Below, one piece after another: positions 44,611 to 57,526 of a stretch of 64,000 nt of DNA (its first letter is position 1; each line of letters starts with the position of its first letter). This stretch comes from Muscardinus avellanarius. Lineage: Eukaryota > Chordata > Mammalia > Rodentia > Gliridae. The stretch is taken from assembly GCA_963383645.1 (NCBI GenBank), contig OY726561.1, positions 30,112,826 through 30,176,825 of the forward strand, in the 5' to 3' direction. Made by a program: the position numbers and the translations under genes. Under the pieces are notes generated by a model. The model worked only from the letters and a program-made list of their open reading frames with translations. It ran no database searches and had not been told where the DNA came from.

Positions 44611-46565
44611 ACTTTTAGACACATTGAAGTGTCAATATTTTTCATTATCTGCTTCCCCACACATCCAGACATATACTCAAATTCCAAGCAAAGCTTCAAT
44701 TGTCCCAACACTAAGAAGTTGTAGGAAATAACAATTCATTAAATATTTATGAAATATTGAACTATCATATTCATACCAAGATAGTTTAATAAAATAAATT
44801 ACTTCCTCATCTTGGATGCTTAAAGAAACTCTAAGGATCCCAATTTATATAGGTTTTTCTACTGTCTCTTTCATTTTCTTTATTTTTATAAGTTTTTATT
44901 TACTATTCTTTACTAAGTCTAGGATAAATTGCCTGTGAACAAAATTCCCAAGTTCTACAAACCAAAGTGAAGGATATAGATTTAAGGATCATTCACAAAA
45001 GCATTTCTGAGAAATTAACCAGATGCCATATAAATTATATTAATAAATAATCCACTATCCACTATTTTTTTCAATAATACATGGTGTTTTCTCTCAACAA
45101 GTTTGCAGTCTATCTGGAGAAGCAGGACAAATATCAAAGACTGCAATAGCAAAATAATTTTGTAACAAAAGATTCATCATCATGCCAAAATAATGAAGAA
45201 GACAAGCCTCACTGTTATGAGAGTGAGATGTTTGCCCTCTAAGCTATGATATTTTAGCTTTCAATAAATATAAATTTTATATGTTTTTTCTGGGTTTTCT
45301 TCCATTCTATTGTTTTAAGAGAGTAAAAATTCAGGCATACAATTAGTGTAAGATTATACACTTTCTGAAGTCACAACTACTTAGCTGTATACAATATGAT
45401 TTATGAGGTACATTGCCAATTAAAAACAAATTTAGAGTAATTACCCCCAAAGTGTTTGTTAGTTTTAAAAAAGTAGACCAAATGATTCATTTAAACATTC
45501 CTTTTTCATTGAGTTCATGGGAAATTGCTTACATTGTAGTGATAAAAGGAAATCTTCAGCCTGTATAATCTTTCCACAAGCAATCTTTATTAAAAATCAT
45601 GGTATATAACTTATTAATTGATTAGTTGTGAAAGAACTGTTAAAATCTAGGAACTAGGGATATTTGGAACCTAAAAACATGGTCTCGGAACTACAAGGAC
45701 TTATGTAATACAGCATACAAGTGGGCATATGTGAAAATTTAAACGATCCCATTAAAGCGGGGAAAAAGGGTTGCCTTCATTATCCCTGAATTTAAGCTAC
45801 TAATGGTGCCCTATAATAGAGGGTAGATCTACACCAAACAAAAAGAAGTCATTCCCATTCTCATTCTAACTCCAAGTCTATAAATCTGAGAATGATGTGG
45901 ATGCCCCTACTTTTGACCTCAAATTTCCCTTATCTATAATAATATCAGACAAGTAGGAAGAAAATCCTGAGATGAAAGGTTTCTAAACACCAATTACTAG
46001 AGTTTCATAAATAAGCATTTTCACAAGATTATGGGCTGAGTACTAGTTGGATGCTGTAGGTAACTTTCTGAAGGAGAGAGATTCCAATCTTCATGAAATT
46101 ATAGATGTCAAAGATGGAAGGAACCCAGAGAGCGTTTGTTCCAGTTTGTTCCAGGCCTAGAAGAGAAAAGAGATTTATTCGTGGACACACCTATTCACAT
46201 GTAAGAATTCACATTTGCACTGAGATCTGGAAACAAGCCCAGGCTGCTTCATACCATGCTGTTTAACCGTAGGTGAAACACAGGGCATTGGGCAAACTTA
46301 ATTTAACAAAATGCTCCTGATTGAAGTTAGGTATCAAGAAAAGGCAACTTCTCTCATCTTTACAAATCTTTTGAAATTTGTGTTTTCTAAAGAACATATG
46401 GTTCCAAGGTAGGAAAAAAGTGGAGTCACGTTACCCTACATATCATTTGTCTTAAGTAAAATCAAAATTTTAAAAATGAATCAGCAATATAATATTGGCC
46501 TTTTAGAATCATTTTGAGTACACTATCTCAGAATAATAAATTTAATAATTAAAATAGGTTTTACA

Positions 46566-46788
46566 GCCAGGCGTGGTGGCGCACACTTGTAATCCCCGTG
46601 CTTGGGAGGCTGAGACGGGAGGATCGCACAGGTTCGAAGCCAGCCTCAGCTATTAGTGAGGCTCTCAACAACTTAGTGAGATCCTGTTTCCGTATAAAAA
46701 ATATAAAATAGGTCTATAAAATAGGTCTGGGAGTATAGCCTGAAGGTAGAAAGCCCCTGGGTTCCACCCCAGTACCACCAAAAAAAAA
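46566..46788 (+). mobile_element. B1-ID SINE with internal 13-bp duplication
   Basis: CCAGGCGTGGTGGCGCACAC head, CTATTAGTGAGGCTCTC middle, and CCCTGGGTTCCACCCCAGTA end. ATAAAATAGGTCT is present twice in tandem near 46703-46730. TSD AAAATAGGTTTTACA / AAAAGAGGTTTTACA at 46551-46565 and 46789-46803. Confidence 0.95.
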
Positions 46789-47629
46789 AAAAGAGGTTTT
46801 ACATAGCTTTGTCACAACTTCATGTGAAATCTGGGGTGTCAAGCCACCAACTTAAAGACTTCTGGAAGAAGTCTTGAACACCAGTGTAGCCTGCTAAAGC
46901 AACATTTTTATTAGCAATGTGAAAATGAATAACATTTACTGGCAAAAGATTGTGCTATGGTTTTTATCAAATCAAGACCAATTTGTTGAAAAAAGTTGAG
47001 ACACCAAAAAGAAAATTCATTTCACAGACTTCTGAACTCTTAAATTTAAGATCTATACTTTCCCCAAGATTTTTCATTGCCAGATGATAATTACAAAGGC
47101 ATGGTAATCAAGGGCCTTAAATCAAACATGCATAGTAGATCTGCTGTCACTGCAAGAACCATCTCTTCCCAAGTTGGCAGGAAAGGACGTGCTTGCCTTT
47201 CAACTGGCAAGAGTAGTCTTGGCTGGCATAGCAACTAACCCAGCCTTAAATCTTTCTGAGCTGTGTCCTGTTAGAGTAATTTGGTTAATTGAAAGTGTCT
47301 GTCTTTGGAGAACTCTTTCATAGTGTTAATGTCAATTGCAGGTTGTTAAAAAAGATCTCGAAAGCTTCAGTGCTACCTGACTGTCTACAAAGCCCTCACT
47401 GATCAACAGTGCCATCCAAGAGTCCACCTACACAAGGATCCATCTTCTTTTTCAAACAGCACTCATGAACAAAATGCCTTTGAGAAAATGGGAAGCCTCC
47501 AGTAAAGTAGACAATAATAGAATTTTCTGTCCACCCTGGGTAGTGTTGTCTCAAGAAGTATTGTGAAATTGGAGGAGCCCCAAAGAAAAATTGGCCAACC
47601 ATCTTTAACTTAAAAAATAAATCTAGCTT

Positions 47630-47831
47630 TGCATGGTAGCGCATGCTTGTAGTTTCAGCGCTTGGGAGGCTGAGACAGGAGGATCGCATAGGTTTGAAGC
47701 CAGCCTCAGCTACTTAGTGAAGCTCTCAGCCACTTAGTGAGACCCTGTTTCCAAAAAAATTATAAAATAGGCCTGGGAGTATAGCCCAGAGGTAGAAAAG
47801 CCCCTGGGTTCTATCCCCAGTACCACCCAAA

Positions 47832-47878
<47 letters not shown>

Positions 47879-47880
47879 AT
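47630..47880 (+). mobile_element. B1-ID SINE with (AAAT)n tail
   Basis: GCTTTGCATGGTAGCGCATG head, CTACTTAGTGAAGCTCTC middle, and GGGTTCTATCCCCAGTACC end, then about 12 AAAT units (47830-47880). The minus ORFs at 47396 and 47726 partly read this SINE. Confidence 0.94.
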
Positions 47881-49009
47881 CCATGTTACAGTTCACCTGG
47901 GAAGAATAAAGAGAATGAGGAAAAATAATCAAAGTATAAATTATTTCACAATTCAGACTATAACCCCAGTTGAGATACCACATGTTAAAAATTAAGTGGG
48001 AAGTGGTATATAATAAAATCACAGTGACTCCAACATTGCTTCTCAGTATTACTTCTCAGTTACTTTTTTTAACCTTCAAAGTATCAATCTACTAATATAA
48101 AATGAGCAGCCTTTAATTCTTACTTTGAAGTAGAGGTTAAATCACATGCGATGTCTACCCAAATAAAGTTCAACAAAACAAGCTGGTAGTATTGGTGGGA
48201 AAGAGAAATCAGTTTCTGAGAAGGCAAATCCTTTTTGTTTTGTTCATCTCTTCCCATTCTGGCCCAGCTCAGCCCAAATTAGCCTGCAGTTCCCCCTTTT
48301 CTTGTGTCTCTAAGTCCCTTATCTAATCCTGTTTTCATTATGCTCTGCTGGTCTTACCAATTCTCCTGCATCCAATGATTCACTTCTACTTGTCTCTTTA
48401 CTTCTTGCCTGAACACTACCTTGCTTCAAACGTGCCCTTATTCCTTGTGGAGCTTACTATTTCAAAGTCTCCTCAGTTACTCCAAATTATCAGTTATCAA
48501 TCTTCATAAATACTTAGAAACATTTTAGGGAAAACAATTAATCTAGGAGCTTTCAACACACAGATCTAATCTTTAAGATCTGGTCAGATGTGCCTCTTTT
48601 CAAAGTCTATCTTTTAAAGATCTAAAATATGCATTGGTGAGCACTATGTATTGCATGTCCTGGGATAAGACTATCTATTTAAAAGTAGTCTCCAGTTTGG
48701 TAAAACTATCTTCTTAAGTTTTTTTGTAAACCAATTCTTTGGAATTCTGGATGTCTTTTCTAATGAAAACTATAAAAATTATAAATGATTAAGTCCCAGA
48801 CCAACTTCAAATATCTATCTAAGCTAAAAAATACATACAGAATAATAACATACTAAAATATATTGGAGGCTCATTTGATTAGAATAGAGATTATATAATT
48901 TAGGCTTTTTTATATTAGAGATGACAAAATGGAGATGTTAAAAGACTAATTCTTTCATCCTCAAATAGCATGTAAGAGGTAGTACTAGGAATTTACTGAC
49001 AAGCCTGGG

Positions 49010-49195
49010 TGCTATCTCAATTAGCCCACACAACAATCCTGAAATGATTAGTATTATTATCCATATGAAGAAAGTGACGCTGAGAGCCCAAGTAATTTGG
49101 TCAAGGTCATACAAAGAACACCAAGAGAGATGGAGCTGGTGTTTATTCTCTGTTTTCTCAAACTTTATGCATGCTTCAGCCCACTGTCCCTCTTA
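49010..49195 (+). mobile_element. MIR-like relic
   Basis: CACACAACAATCCTGAAATG, ATGAAGAAAGTGACGCTGAG, GTAATTTGGTCAAGGTCATA and the end ATGGAGCTGGTG follow the MIR core order well. Confidence 0.7.
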
Positions 49196-49599
49196 GAGCC
49201 ATCATCGTTATTTGTCACAGTTTCATTGAGAAGTTAACAGTCTTGCATCACACTTGTTTTTTGGGAAAAAGGTCATTCTCATCACCCCCAACCTCAGTCC
49301 ACTAACGATGGCCCTATGGACTAGGATAGAGGCCAAAGGGGAAATGCATAAATAATGAATGAAGAAGTTGAACTGAAACATGGGAGAATATGAAACTCTT
49401 AACTCTTATCCTATTCAACCTACTGGCTGATAGTTTTTTTCTCTTCTTTTCATAGCTCTGTGGGTTTTTTGCCAGGGCTGTTTAAACTTGTTTTATCTTG
49501 TTTGCCTCCCATTTGTGTTATAACTTACTGAAGTCAGGATTTTGTCCCACCACTCTACCGTAACTGCTACAATAAGGGTCGCAGTGAACTCTTAATAGA

Positions 49600-49920
49600 T
49601 CATTAAAATTAGTATAAATGCTCTTCGATTTACAATGGGGTTATATCTTTATAAACCAACTGTAAGTTGAAAATGCTGTATGTCAAAAATACATTTAATA
49701 CACTCAACCTACAGAACATCATGGCTCAGCGAAACAGTACTATAGAGTACCAGGTTGTTTATCCTCAATATCACTTGACTCCCTGTCAAGACTCACTATC
49801 ACCAAGTGTTGTTCTGAAATTCCTCCCAAAAAAGATCAAAATTCAGAGTTTGAAGTATGGACTCTACTAATTGTGAATTGCTTTTATACAACTGTAAAGT
49901 TAAAAACTGTTAAATTAAAC
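49600..49920 (+). mobile_element. Tigger-type (TcMar) DNA transposon relic
   Basis: ATTTACAATGGGGTTATATC then TTTATAAACC, AACTGTAAGTTGAAAATGCT, AAAAGATCAAAATTCAGAGT, and ACTGTAAAGTTAAAAACTGT. This is the decayed layout of a non-autonomous Tigger element. The 67-codon ORF at 49667 lies inside and is not a gene. Confidence 0.65.
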
Positions 49921-50019
49921 CTTAGGAAACTGGAGATGGTCTTTCTTTTTTAATACATTTTCTTATCTGTGTTGACATTATCTAATAGCTTTAACTGTTT
50001 ACTTCTTGAAATTCCTTTC

Positions 50020-50020
50020 T

Positions 50021-50060
<40 letters not shown>
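50020..50060. repeat. (GT)n microsatellite
   Basis: About 19 GT units. Confidence 0.96.
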
Positions 50061-50062
<2 letters not shown>

Positions 50063-50190
50063 TTGTACAATGTATCAATTAAAAATGGGGAATGATATAG
50101 GACATTGAGAATATTCAATATATTTCTAAAAATATAGGATGCCATGTGGATGTATATACAATTGAGAAAGACTTTATATATGTATATATC

Positions 50191-50317
50191 GGGGTCTCAC
50201 TAGGTTGCTAAGAGTCTCACAACCTTGCTGTGGTGGGCCTTCTGTCTCAGCCTGCAAGCTTCCTGTCTCAGCTGCCCAAATACTAGGATTAGAGGCAAAT
50301 GCTACTATGCCAGGCTT
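50191..50317 (-). mobile_element. B1-like SINE head, partial
   Basis: GGGTCTCACTAGGTTGCTAA and the end AATGCTACTATGCCAGGC. A short duplicated piece (TTCCTGTCTCAG beside CTTCTGTCTCAG) lies in the middle, and the ID-like tail is missing. Confidence 0.75.
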
Positions 50318-50723
50318 CTTTTTTGTTTATCATAAGATTCACCTCTGAACCATTCCTTATCTATCTAATTCAAAAGCACTTCTTCCCCCTTTTGGTTTTA
50401 AGTGTTTGTATTTTCCATAATCTGGCCCTAAATGTTCTTTTCTTTATAAACCAATATTTTTCACCTTTGTCTTGACAGTAGAAATTATTAAAAATTATCA
50501 TAGATACATTTCTGAATGGCAGAGTACTGATGACCATAAATCTTCTCCTCCATAAAAGCAATGAAAATACTGCTAAAATGGTCAAAATAAACGTTTTTAG
50601 ATTTCTTTAAATTAGCAAAAATCTTGCAAAATTCCAAAGAACATTTATTTTAAAAAAATCGTTATCCTTGCTAAAAACAGCAAACACTATGGCATTTCAA
50701 CTTACTCTATGATTCCCTTTCTT

Positions 50724-50946
50724 TTTTTTTTCTTTTTTTCTTTTTTGCGGGTCTGGGGATGGAACCCAGGGGCATTTGACCTCCGAGCTACACCCCCTGC
50801 CCTATTTTTTATTCTTTATTTTGAAACCGGGTCTCACTGAGTTGCAGAGGGCCTCACTAAGTAGCTGAGGCTGCCGCGAACCGCGATCCTCCAGGTCTCA
50901 GCCTCCCGAAAGCTGGGATTACAAGCTTGCGCCACCACGCCCGGCT
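50724..50946 (-). mobile_element. B1-ID SINE (tgaggccc-type), young, perfect TSD
   Basis: GGGTCTGGGGATGGAACCC, GTCTCACTGAGTTGCAGAGG, GCTGCCGCGAACCGCGATCC, and CGCCACCACGCCCGGC. TATGATTCCCTTTCTT at 50708-50723 and 50947-50962 is exact over 16 bases. Confidence 0.97.
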
Positions 50947-51159
50947 TATGATTCCCTTTCTTAACTCCAATAGCCTTCAAACCAAAAGCTACATGAGTGC
51001 ACAAACTGTCAAACCTACCAGCCGAAAAGCCTTGGAAGAAAGTGAGGGGGGTTAGAATTCCCTAAAAATTCCATCCCTAGAGAATTGTCAATATTTACCT
51101 CTCTGTTACCTCCATTGCAAGGAGGATTTGTTTTTATTTGCCCCAAGTGAGAGCCCAAG

Positions 51160-51226
51160 ATGGTATGCCTCTACCATCTTGAATCCCATTAATATGTTGA
51201 TTACAATGCATTGATTTAAAAATGGG
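51160..51226 (+). mobile_element. L1 3' end fragment, sense
   Basis: TATGCCTCTACCATCTTGAA, CCCATTAATATGTTGATTAC, then AATGCATTG. Same text as the last bases of the L1 at 25780-25840. Confidence 0.7.
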
Positions 51227-52161
51227 GGAAAAAGAAAAGACTGGAGAATTATATTTTCATGTGGAACTTTGAGAATATCCAATAAATTCCTAGGAATATA
51301 GAAGGCCATGTGCACTTGCATGTGTAAACAGTTGAGAAAGACCCTCCTACTTCATCTGCAGATGACCTTGAGGATATTTACAAGAAGGAAATGAAGGCAA
51401 AAGTAGAGTTTGGAACTGTTTGAAAAAGGAAAGCAGTTTAATCTTTAAATCCTGGGAGAATGTAACTTGAACACAGGCAAAGTCCCTCAGCAGTCAGGCA
51501 GGTGCCCTGGCTGAATGCACTCAAGGAACTGTCTATCAAGTCATTAGCTGACCATTGAAATAACTGAGCAGAAATATTGAGGAATATACACAACAAAATT
51601 TTCAAACTTCACAGAACTAGTTCAAAAAATCCATTTAACAAACATTCTTAGCAACAAAATAATTACAACCAGGATGGAGCTGATTTCTGGAGTATGCAAC
51701 AAAATGTCTCCTTTTCAGGGGGAAATATACATGTAAAGAATCAGAAAATTATGTCCCATGCAAAAAAAAAATGCCATTCATGGGAGCTATCTTTGAGGGA
51801 CTCATATATTAGACTTATTAGATAGACAATTCAGCTATTATAAATATTTTTGAAGAACAAAATAAAATCATGTCTAAAGAGTTAAAGAAAAGTTTAAGTA
51901 CTCTGCCTGACCAAATGCAGAATTTCAGTGAAAAAAAGGATCGTTAAAAAAATAGAAAAAGAAAGAAACAGAAAAAAAAGGGCAAAGAAATTCTGTAAGT
52001 TGAAATGTATAAAAACCTAAATGAAAATTAACTAGAGGGATCCAAAATCAGATTTGAAGCGGCAGATTCAGTGAATCTGGAGATAGATCAATTCACACCA
52101 TTGAGCTAAGGTGGAGAAAATAAGGAAGAAAAACAATAAAAAAAAAAAAAAAACTATTTGA

Positions 52162-52408
52162 GCCGGGTGTGGTGGACCATGCTTGTAATCCCAGCATTCG
52201 GGAGGCTGAGACAGAAGGATCAAGGTTCGTGGACAGCCTCAGCTATTTAGTGAGGTCCTCCGTAACTTAGTGAGACCCTGTTTCAAAATAAAGAATAAAA
52301 AAAAAAAATAGGGCAGGGGGGTGTAGTTCGGAGGTAGAATGTCCCTGGGTACCATCCCCAGACCCGCAAAAAAATAAAAAAATAAATAATAAAAATTTAA
52401 AAAATTTT
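52162..52408 (+). mobile_element. B1-ID SINE (tgaggccc-type)
   Basis: GCCGGGTGTGGTGGACCATG head, ATTTAGTGAGGTCCTC middle, and GGGTACCATCCCCAGACCC end with a long AT-rich tail. TSD AAAAACTATTTGA at 52149-52161 and 52409-52421. Confidence 0.95.
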
Positions 52409-52439
52409 AAAAACTATTTGAAAAATAATAGCCAGACAT

Positions 52440-53377
52440 TTCCAAAAATTTGTTTAGTCTTCTTTAATTTCTTTCACTAGTGCTTTTATAATTTTCAATA
52501 GACACATTTTTCACCTATTTGGTTAAATTTTATCTTAGGAATTTTTATGGTATATATGTTGGGTTATTTATATAATGTCTTTCTTAGATAGGTCATGGTT
52601 GATGTCTAGAAATGGTATTGATTTTTGTAAGATGATTTAGTAACCTGCAATTTTATACTGAATTTATCAGTTCCAGCAACTTTTTGGTGGACAATTAAGA
52701 ATTTTTCATATACAACATCATTTCATCAGGGCACGGATGATTGCATTTGTTTCTCTACATGAATGCATTTTATTTCCTTTTCTTGCCTAATTACTCTGAT
52801 AGGACTTCTAGGGCTATGTTGAATAGGGATGCTGAGAATAGCTTTCTTGTCCTGTAACTGATCCTAGCAAAAAAGCTTCCAACTTTGCACTGTTGTGTAC
52901 GATGTTAGCAACCCAATAGCATTAAAACAAATGAACTGATTTTAAAAGTAGGAAAATAATTTAAATAAATGTTTCTCTAAAAAGTACACATGAATGGCTA
53001 ACTAAAATATGAAAACATGATGCAAATTAAAGCCACACTGACCAATTACCTCAACCTGTTAGAATAGCTATTGTCATACAGATGAATGATAACAAATATT
53101 GGCAAAAATGTGTAGAAAAAGAAACCTTTTCCTTTTTACTGGTAAAAATTTAAATCAGTACATTTATTTTGAAAAATACCATGGATGTTTCTCAACAAAC
53201 TGAAAGTAGTATTACCATATGATCTAGCAATTCCACCTTTGGATACATCAGATATATATTTAGAGAAATTGAAATCAATATACATGTAGCATTATTCACA
53301 ATAGAATAGCCAAGATACAGAAACTGAGGGAGCCAACATGTCCATCACTGGTCATGTGAATAAAGAAATGTGCTATA

Positions 53378-53431
<54 letters not shown>

Positions 53432-53670
53432 TATGCATATAAGTATACAAATAAATATATTTTAATATATATATAAGTATATAGGGAATAGTCTATATAA
53501 GGAATACTATATAGACATGAAGAAAATTGTGTCATAAGAGACAACATAGATAGAAATGGAGGACAGTATGCTAACTGAAATAAGTCAGAAACCAACTTAT
53601 GATTTTACTTCTGTGTTGAATCTAAGAAAAGTCAATACCATAGAAAGGTGGTTACCAGAGACCAAGGAAG
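52440..53670. mobile_element. Old L1, antisense then sense halves
   Basis: 52440-52890 is ORF2 antisense (TCTTTAATTTCTTTCACTAG, ATGTTGAATAGGGATGCTGA). 52905-53670 is the L1 ORF2 end and 3' UTR in sense (GATGCAAATTAAAGCCACAC, ACAAATATTGGCAAAAATG). A (CA)n tract at 53380-53427 lies in the 3' part. It may be a third inverted insertion, but the two halves are not adjacent in L1 and no TSD was found. Confidence 0.7.
53380..53427. repeat. (CA)n microsatellite
   Basis: About 23 CA units inside L1-derived sequence. Confidence 0.96.
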
Positions 53671-53694
53671 TATAAATGATGTCTTAATGCATTT

Positions 53695-54120
53695 TGTGTT
53701 GTTATTACAAAATAATTGAAATTGAGAATTTTATAAAGAAAGGAGGTTTATTTATCTCATAGTCCTAGAGGTTCTAGAGCATGGCACTCATATCTTCTCA
53801 GCCCTGGTGAGTTTCTCATGGCTGATGGCATTACAATGGCAAGAGCAAATGCAAAGGAGACCATATGGTGAAAATGGCAGCAAAAGAGGGAGCCCAGCAG
53901 CCATATTTGCTTTATATCCACTAATTTTCATGAGAATTAATTAATTCTAAGAGTTTAGCATCCATTCCTTCCGAGGATGGCAACCTCCCCATGACCTAAC
54001 CACCTTCCAGTAGTCTCATCCTCTTAAAGGTTCCTCCATGGCAGCACCTCCTTAGTGGAGACTAAACCTCCAGTAAATGAAACTTTGGGAAACATATTCA
54101 AATCCTACTCTAATCATAGC
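53695..54120 (-). mobile_element. MaLR (MST/THE1-like) LTR relic
   Basis: On +: TTTTATAAAGAAAGGAGGTT, AGCATGGCACTCATATCTTC, ACCAGATC-type middle decayed, GCAGCACCTCCTTAGTGGAG, and ATTCAAATCCTACTCTAATC. This is the reverse complement of the MaLR LTR order. Confidence 0.65.
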
Positions 54121-54619
54121 AGATGAGAAAATGGAACTCTTGACCAAAGAGTATAAGGTTTCAGCTAAACTAAAGGAAAAATTGTAGTGATCTATTGTAC
54201 TCCATGGTGGCAACATTTAGTTATAATAAACTATATATTTTAGAATTGCTAAAGAATATATTTTTATGTGACCATCACAAATCATAATATGTTGGTGAGA
54301 TGATGAATATGTTCATTGGTTTGATGTGGTCTCACTGCAATGTATACATACATAAGGACAAGGTATACCTCATAACATATTTAAAATTATTCTTTTCAAT
54401 TACAAAACCAAAAATGACAGTTGTATAAACTAGTAATTATAAAACTCTGTGAATGCACTTAAAATACACAAAGGTGAATTTGTATATAATAATAATAAGC
54501 ACAAAGGTAGGAAGAGAGAGAAAACCATGCTATTTCAACTAGGATTTTACAGTTAAGAAGTTAATTGTAATATTCAGAGCAACAATCCATAAAATATCTG
54601 TTAAAAAGTAGAATAAACA

Positions 54620-54785
54620 GCCGGGCATGGTGGCACATGCCTGTAATTATAGTAGTCAGAAAGCTGAGACAGAGGAGGATCACTGGTTCCAAAAGCTTCA
54701 GCTTGGATTAAAAAAATTAAATAGGGCTGGGGGTATAGCTAAGAGGTAGAATGCCTCTGGGTTCAATACCCAGTATCAAAAAAGA
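54620..54785 (+). mobile_element. B1-ID SINE, middle deleted
   Basis: CAGCCGGGCATGGTGGCACA head, then a jump from AAAGCTTCAGCTTGGATTAA straight to the ID-like GGGCTGGGGGTATAGCTAAG and GGGTTCAATACCCAGTATC. About 40 bases of the usual middle are missing. Confidence 0.9.
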
Positions 54786-54849
54786 GTAAAATAGACAAAG
54801 GAATTTATTATATAATAAAATAACTATTTAACATCTATATAATAGAAAC

Positions 54850-55950
54850 ATAAGGAGAAATAAAAAGCACAAAGACAGTAACAGAGAAATCTTACTTTTC
54901 AGTAATTAAATTAAATGTAAACCCCTAGTATAATATAAAAAGTAAAGTTTGGCCAAATGAATTTTAAAAACATGATGCAACAGCATATTATAAACAAGTG
55001 ATGCAAATACTATTCAAGAATGCAAATAGGTTGAAAGCAAAAGAATTTGAAAGATATACAAACAGCTAACCAAAAATAGAACAGGACTAACTTTTTGCAA
55101 TTGTAGACCAAGTAGATTTTAAGACAAAAGTTATTGTTAGAGAAGAGAAGAGAAATATTTAAAACTTAAACAGATGATCAGCAAGGAAAGAGAAGATTAC
55201 AATAACCCTATAAATCAACCAGGTCTAATAGATATTCATATAAAACTCCACAACAAAAACAAGCAGAACACATTCTTGAAATACAACAAAAGAAAAACCA
55301 AGTAACTCAATTGAAAAAAAGACAGATTTTTTTTCAAAGAAAATACACAGACACATTCTCTATCTAGTGAGACATTAGGGAGATGCAAATCGAAATCACA
55401 CTGAGATACTACTTCCCACCAACTGGGATGGCTAGAATCAAAAAGACAGATTACAACAAATAATGAGAATATAGAAAAGTTGGAACCCTGCTGCATTGTG
55501 GAGAAATGTGAAATAGGATAGCTGCTTTGGAAAGTACTTTGTCAGTACTTCAGCAAAAGTTCCCATTGAGTTAGATGTAGAGTTATCTTATGACTCAGCA
55601 ATTTCAACATAAGTTATGCACCTAAAATAACTGTAAAAACTATTTTCTTGACAAAATATGGACACAAAGATTTATAGCAACATTACTCATGGGAGCCCAA
55701 ATATGGAAGCAACCCAATTGTTCATCAACTGATGAATGGATAAAATGGGGTATATTTCTACAATAGAAAATGATTTGGCCATAAAAAGAATCAAATATTG
55801 ATACAATATGGATAAACCTTGGATACACTGTGCTAAGAGAAAGAAGCCATGTAAGCGATTATTATAATTCTGCTTATATGAATTGTTCATATTAACTGAA
55901 CATACTAAAATGAACAAATTGTACACTTTTAAAAAATAAACATTGTATTA
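54850..55950 (+). mobile_element. Old L1, sense, internally deleted
   Basis: ORF2-type text (AATAACCCTATAAATCAACC, CATATAAAACTCCACAACAA) joins at about 55350 to the late ORF2/3' UTR text (GAGATGCAAATCGAAATCAC, TTCATCAACTGATGAATGG). Much of ORF2 is therefore absent between them. Minus ORFs here are shadows. Confidence 0.75.
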
Positions 55951-56132
55951 TGTTACCTCTGTCTTAATAAGGCCAATATAAAAATACTAATATATCAGTT
56001 TACCTTCATATGTCACAATTTAATTCTTGTAAAATGAAACCTATGAGTTAAGAATTTTCAAAGCACTTCAACTGATTCTTTTGTACAGCCAAGTTTGAGA
56101 CCCACTGGTCTCTGCCATATTTGGGAGAATGG

Positions 56133-56290
56133 TTCTCACTCTTGGATGCCCACTAGAACCTTCTAGGGAGTTTTTAAATGATTGTCTCCTCCCTCAGGCA
56201 TTCTGTTTAATTAGTCTGAAATGCAGCCTGGACAACAGAATGTTTTAAATCCTCATTTCTATGTGTAGCAAAGTTAAGATACACTGATCT
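56133..56290 (+). mobile_element. MER5A-like hAT relic
   Basis: GAATGGTTCTCACTCTTGGA at the start, ACTAGAACCTTCTAGGGAGT, AGTCTGAAATGCAGCCTGG, and a tail of ACACTGATCTTA. The order fits MER5A (hAT-Charlie). Confidence 0.55.
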
Positions 56291-56487
56291 TAGCCATCTG
56301 ACCCACTCTAAATTTTCAGCCAAGCGCTTCCACCTACTAACTTATTTTTAATGTTCTACTTGATCTCGTCCAATCCATTTCCCAGACTCCTTGGAAGAAC
56401 ATAATAAAATGCAAATCTGATTATACCATTCCCGGTTTAAAATCTTTCCCTGGCTCTCAAGCATTTCCTGAATGAAATCTAAACATT
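56291..56487 (+). mobile_element. L2 LINE relic (left of SINE)
   Basis: ATGCAAATCTGATTATACCA, AAAATCTTTCCCTGGCTCTC, then TGAATGAAATCTAAACA. Fits the L2 3' region. The SINE at 56500 interrupts it. Confidence 0.55.
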
Positions 56488-56499
56488 TAGATTGATTTT

Positions 56500-56704
56500 T
56501 TTTTTGTAGTGCTGGGAATTGAACCAGGGATTTTCTATCTCAAAGCTACAAACCCACCCCTATTTCAGTTTATTCGGAAGCAGAGGCTTAAAGAGTTGCT
56601 CTCTGAGAGCCTCGCTAAGATGATAAAAATAGCTTTGAGCCTGCAATCCTCCTGTCCCTGCCTCCCAAGTACTGGGATTATAGGTGTGTGCCGCTACACA
56701 TGAC
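56500..56704 (-). mobile_element. B1-ID SINE with perfect TSD
   Basis: GTAGTGCTGGGAATTGAACC, GAGTTGCTCTCTGAGAGCCT, and GTGTGCCGCTACACATGAC. TTAGATTGATTTT at 56487-56499 and 56705-56717. Confidence 0.92.
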
Positions 56705-57303
56705 TTAGATTGATTTTACGCTTATAGTGAAAAGGATAGCTTGCCAGGGCAGAAATTATAACCTCAAAACCAAGTAGGGAATAAGCATAGAGTAAGAGCT
56801 TAACAAATAAATAAAGCAATAGATAGATGGTTATTTTAAGTTTTTTTTTTTCAGATCATATATACAGCATTGAAGTAGACTAACCGTTTATTATTAGAAT
56901 GTTTAAATTATAAAACAGAATTAGTTGTATGAGGGTGTGATATATATATATCCTTATGTATCTATGTGCATTTCATATATATAGGCATACACATATACAC
57001 ACATACATATCCATGCACATGAACTTTGATTTGCACTGGTTCTACCTATGATTTTTTAAACTTACATATTGTATAAAGTTGAAACTCATTCAGTAGAAAC
57101 TGTACTTGAGTTTTTAGCCTTTCCCAGCGTAATCATACACAATATGATCCTCTTTTCTGTTCTTGAGCAGTGAAGAGAGGTACAGTTTTCACTCAGTCCT
57201 AAAATCACAGGGGGAATCAACTAATCCTCTACATTCCATATTGCTAAGTTATGATATTTAGTGGGCTAGGTGTATTAAGTTCATTTTTATAGTCATTTCA
57301 ATT

Positions 57304-57493
57304 TGCTGGGCATGGTGGTACATGCCTATAAGTCCAGTACTTGGGAGGCTGAGATAGGAGGATTGCAGGCTCAAGGACAGCCTCAGCAAGCAGTGAGACT
57401 CTCATCAACTTAGACCCTGTTTCAAAAGAAAAATAAAATAGAACTGGGTGAGTAGCTCAGAGGTAGAATGCCCCTGGGTTCAATTACCAGTAC

Positions 57494-57525
<32 letters not shown>
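57304..57525 (+). mobile_element. B1-ID SINE with (CA)n tail
   Basis: TTGCTGGGCATGGTGGTACA head, CAGCAAGCAGTGAGACTCTC middle, GGGTTCAATTACCAGTACC end, then about 14 CA units (57495-57522). Confidence 0.92.

Positions 57526-57526
<1 letters not shown>

Noticed and set aside
47830..47880. Regularly spaced repeats considered as an array of functional units
   Set aside because: It is a plain AAAT microsatellite at a SINE tail. No spacer-repeat structure of CRISPR type exists in the window.
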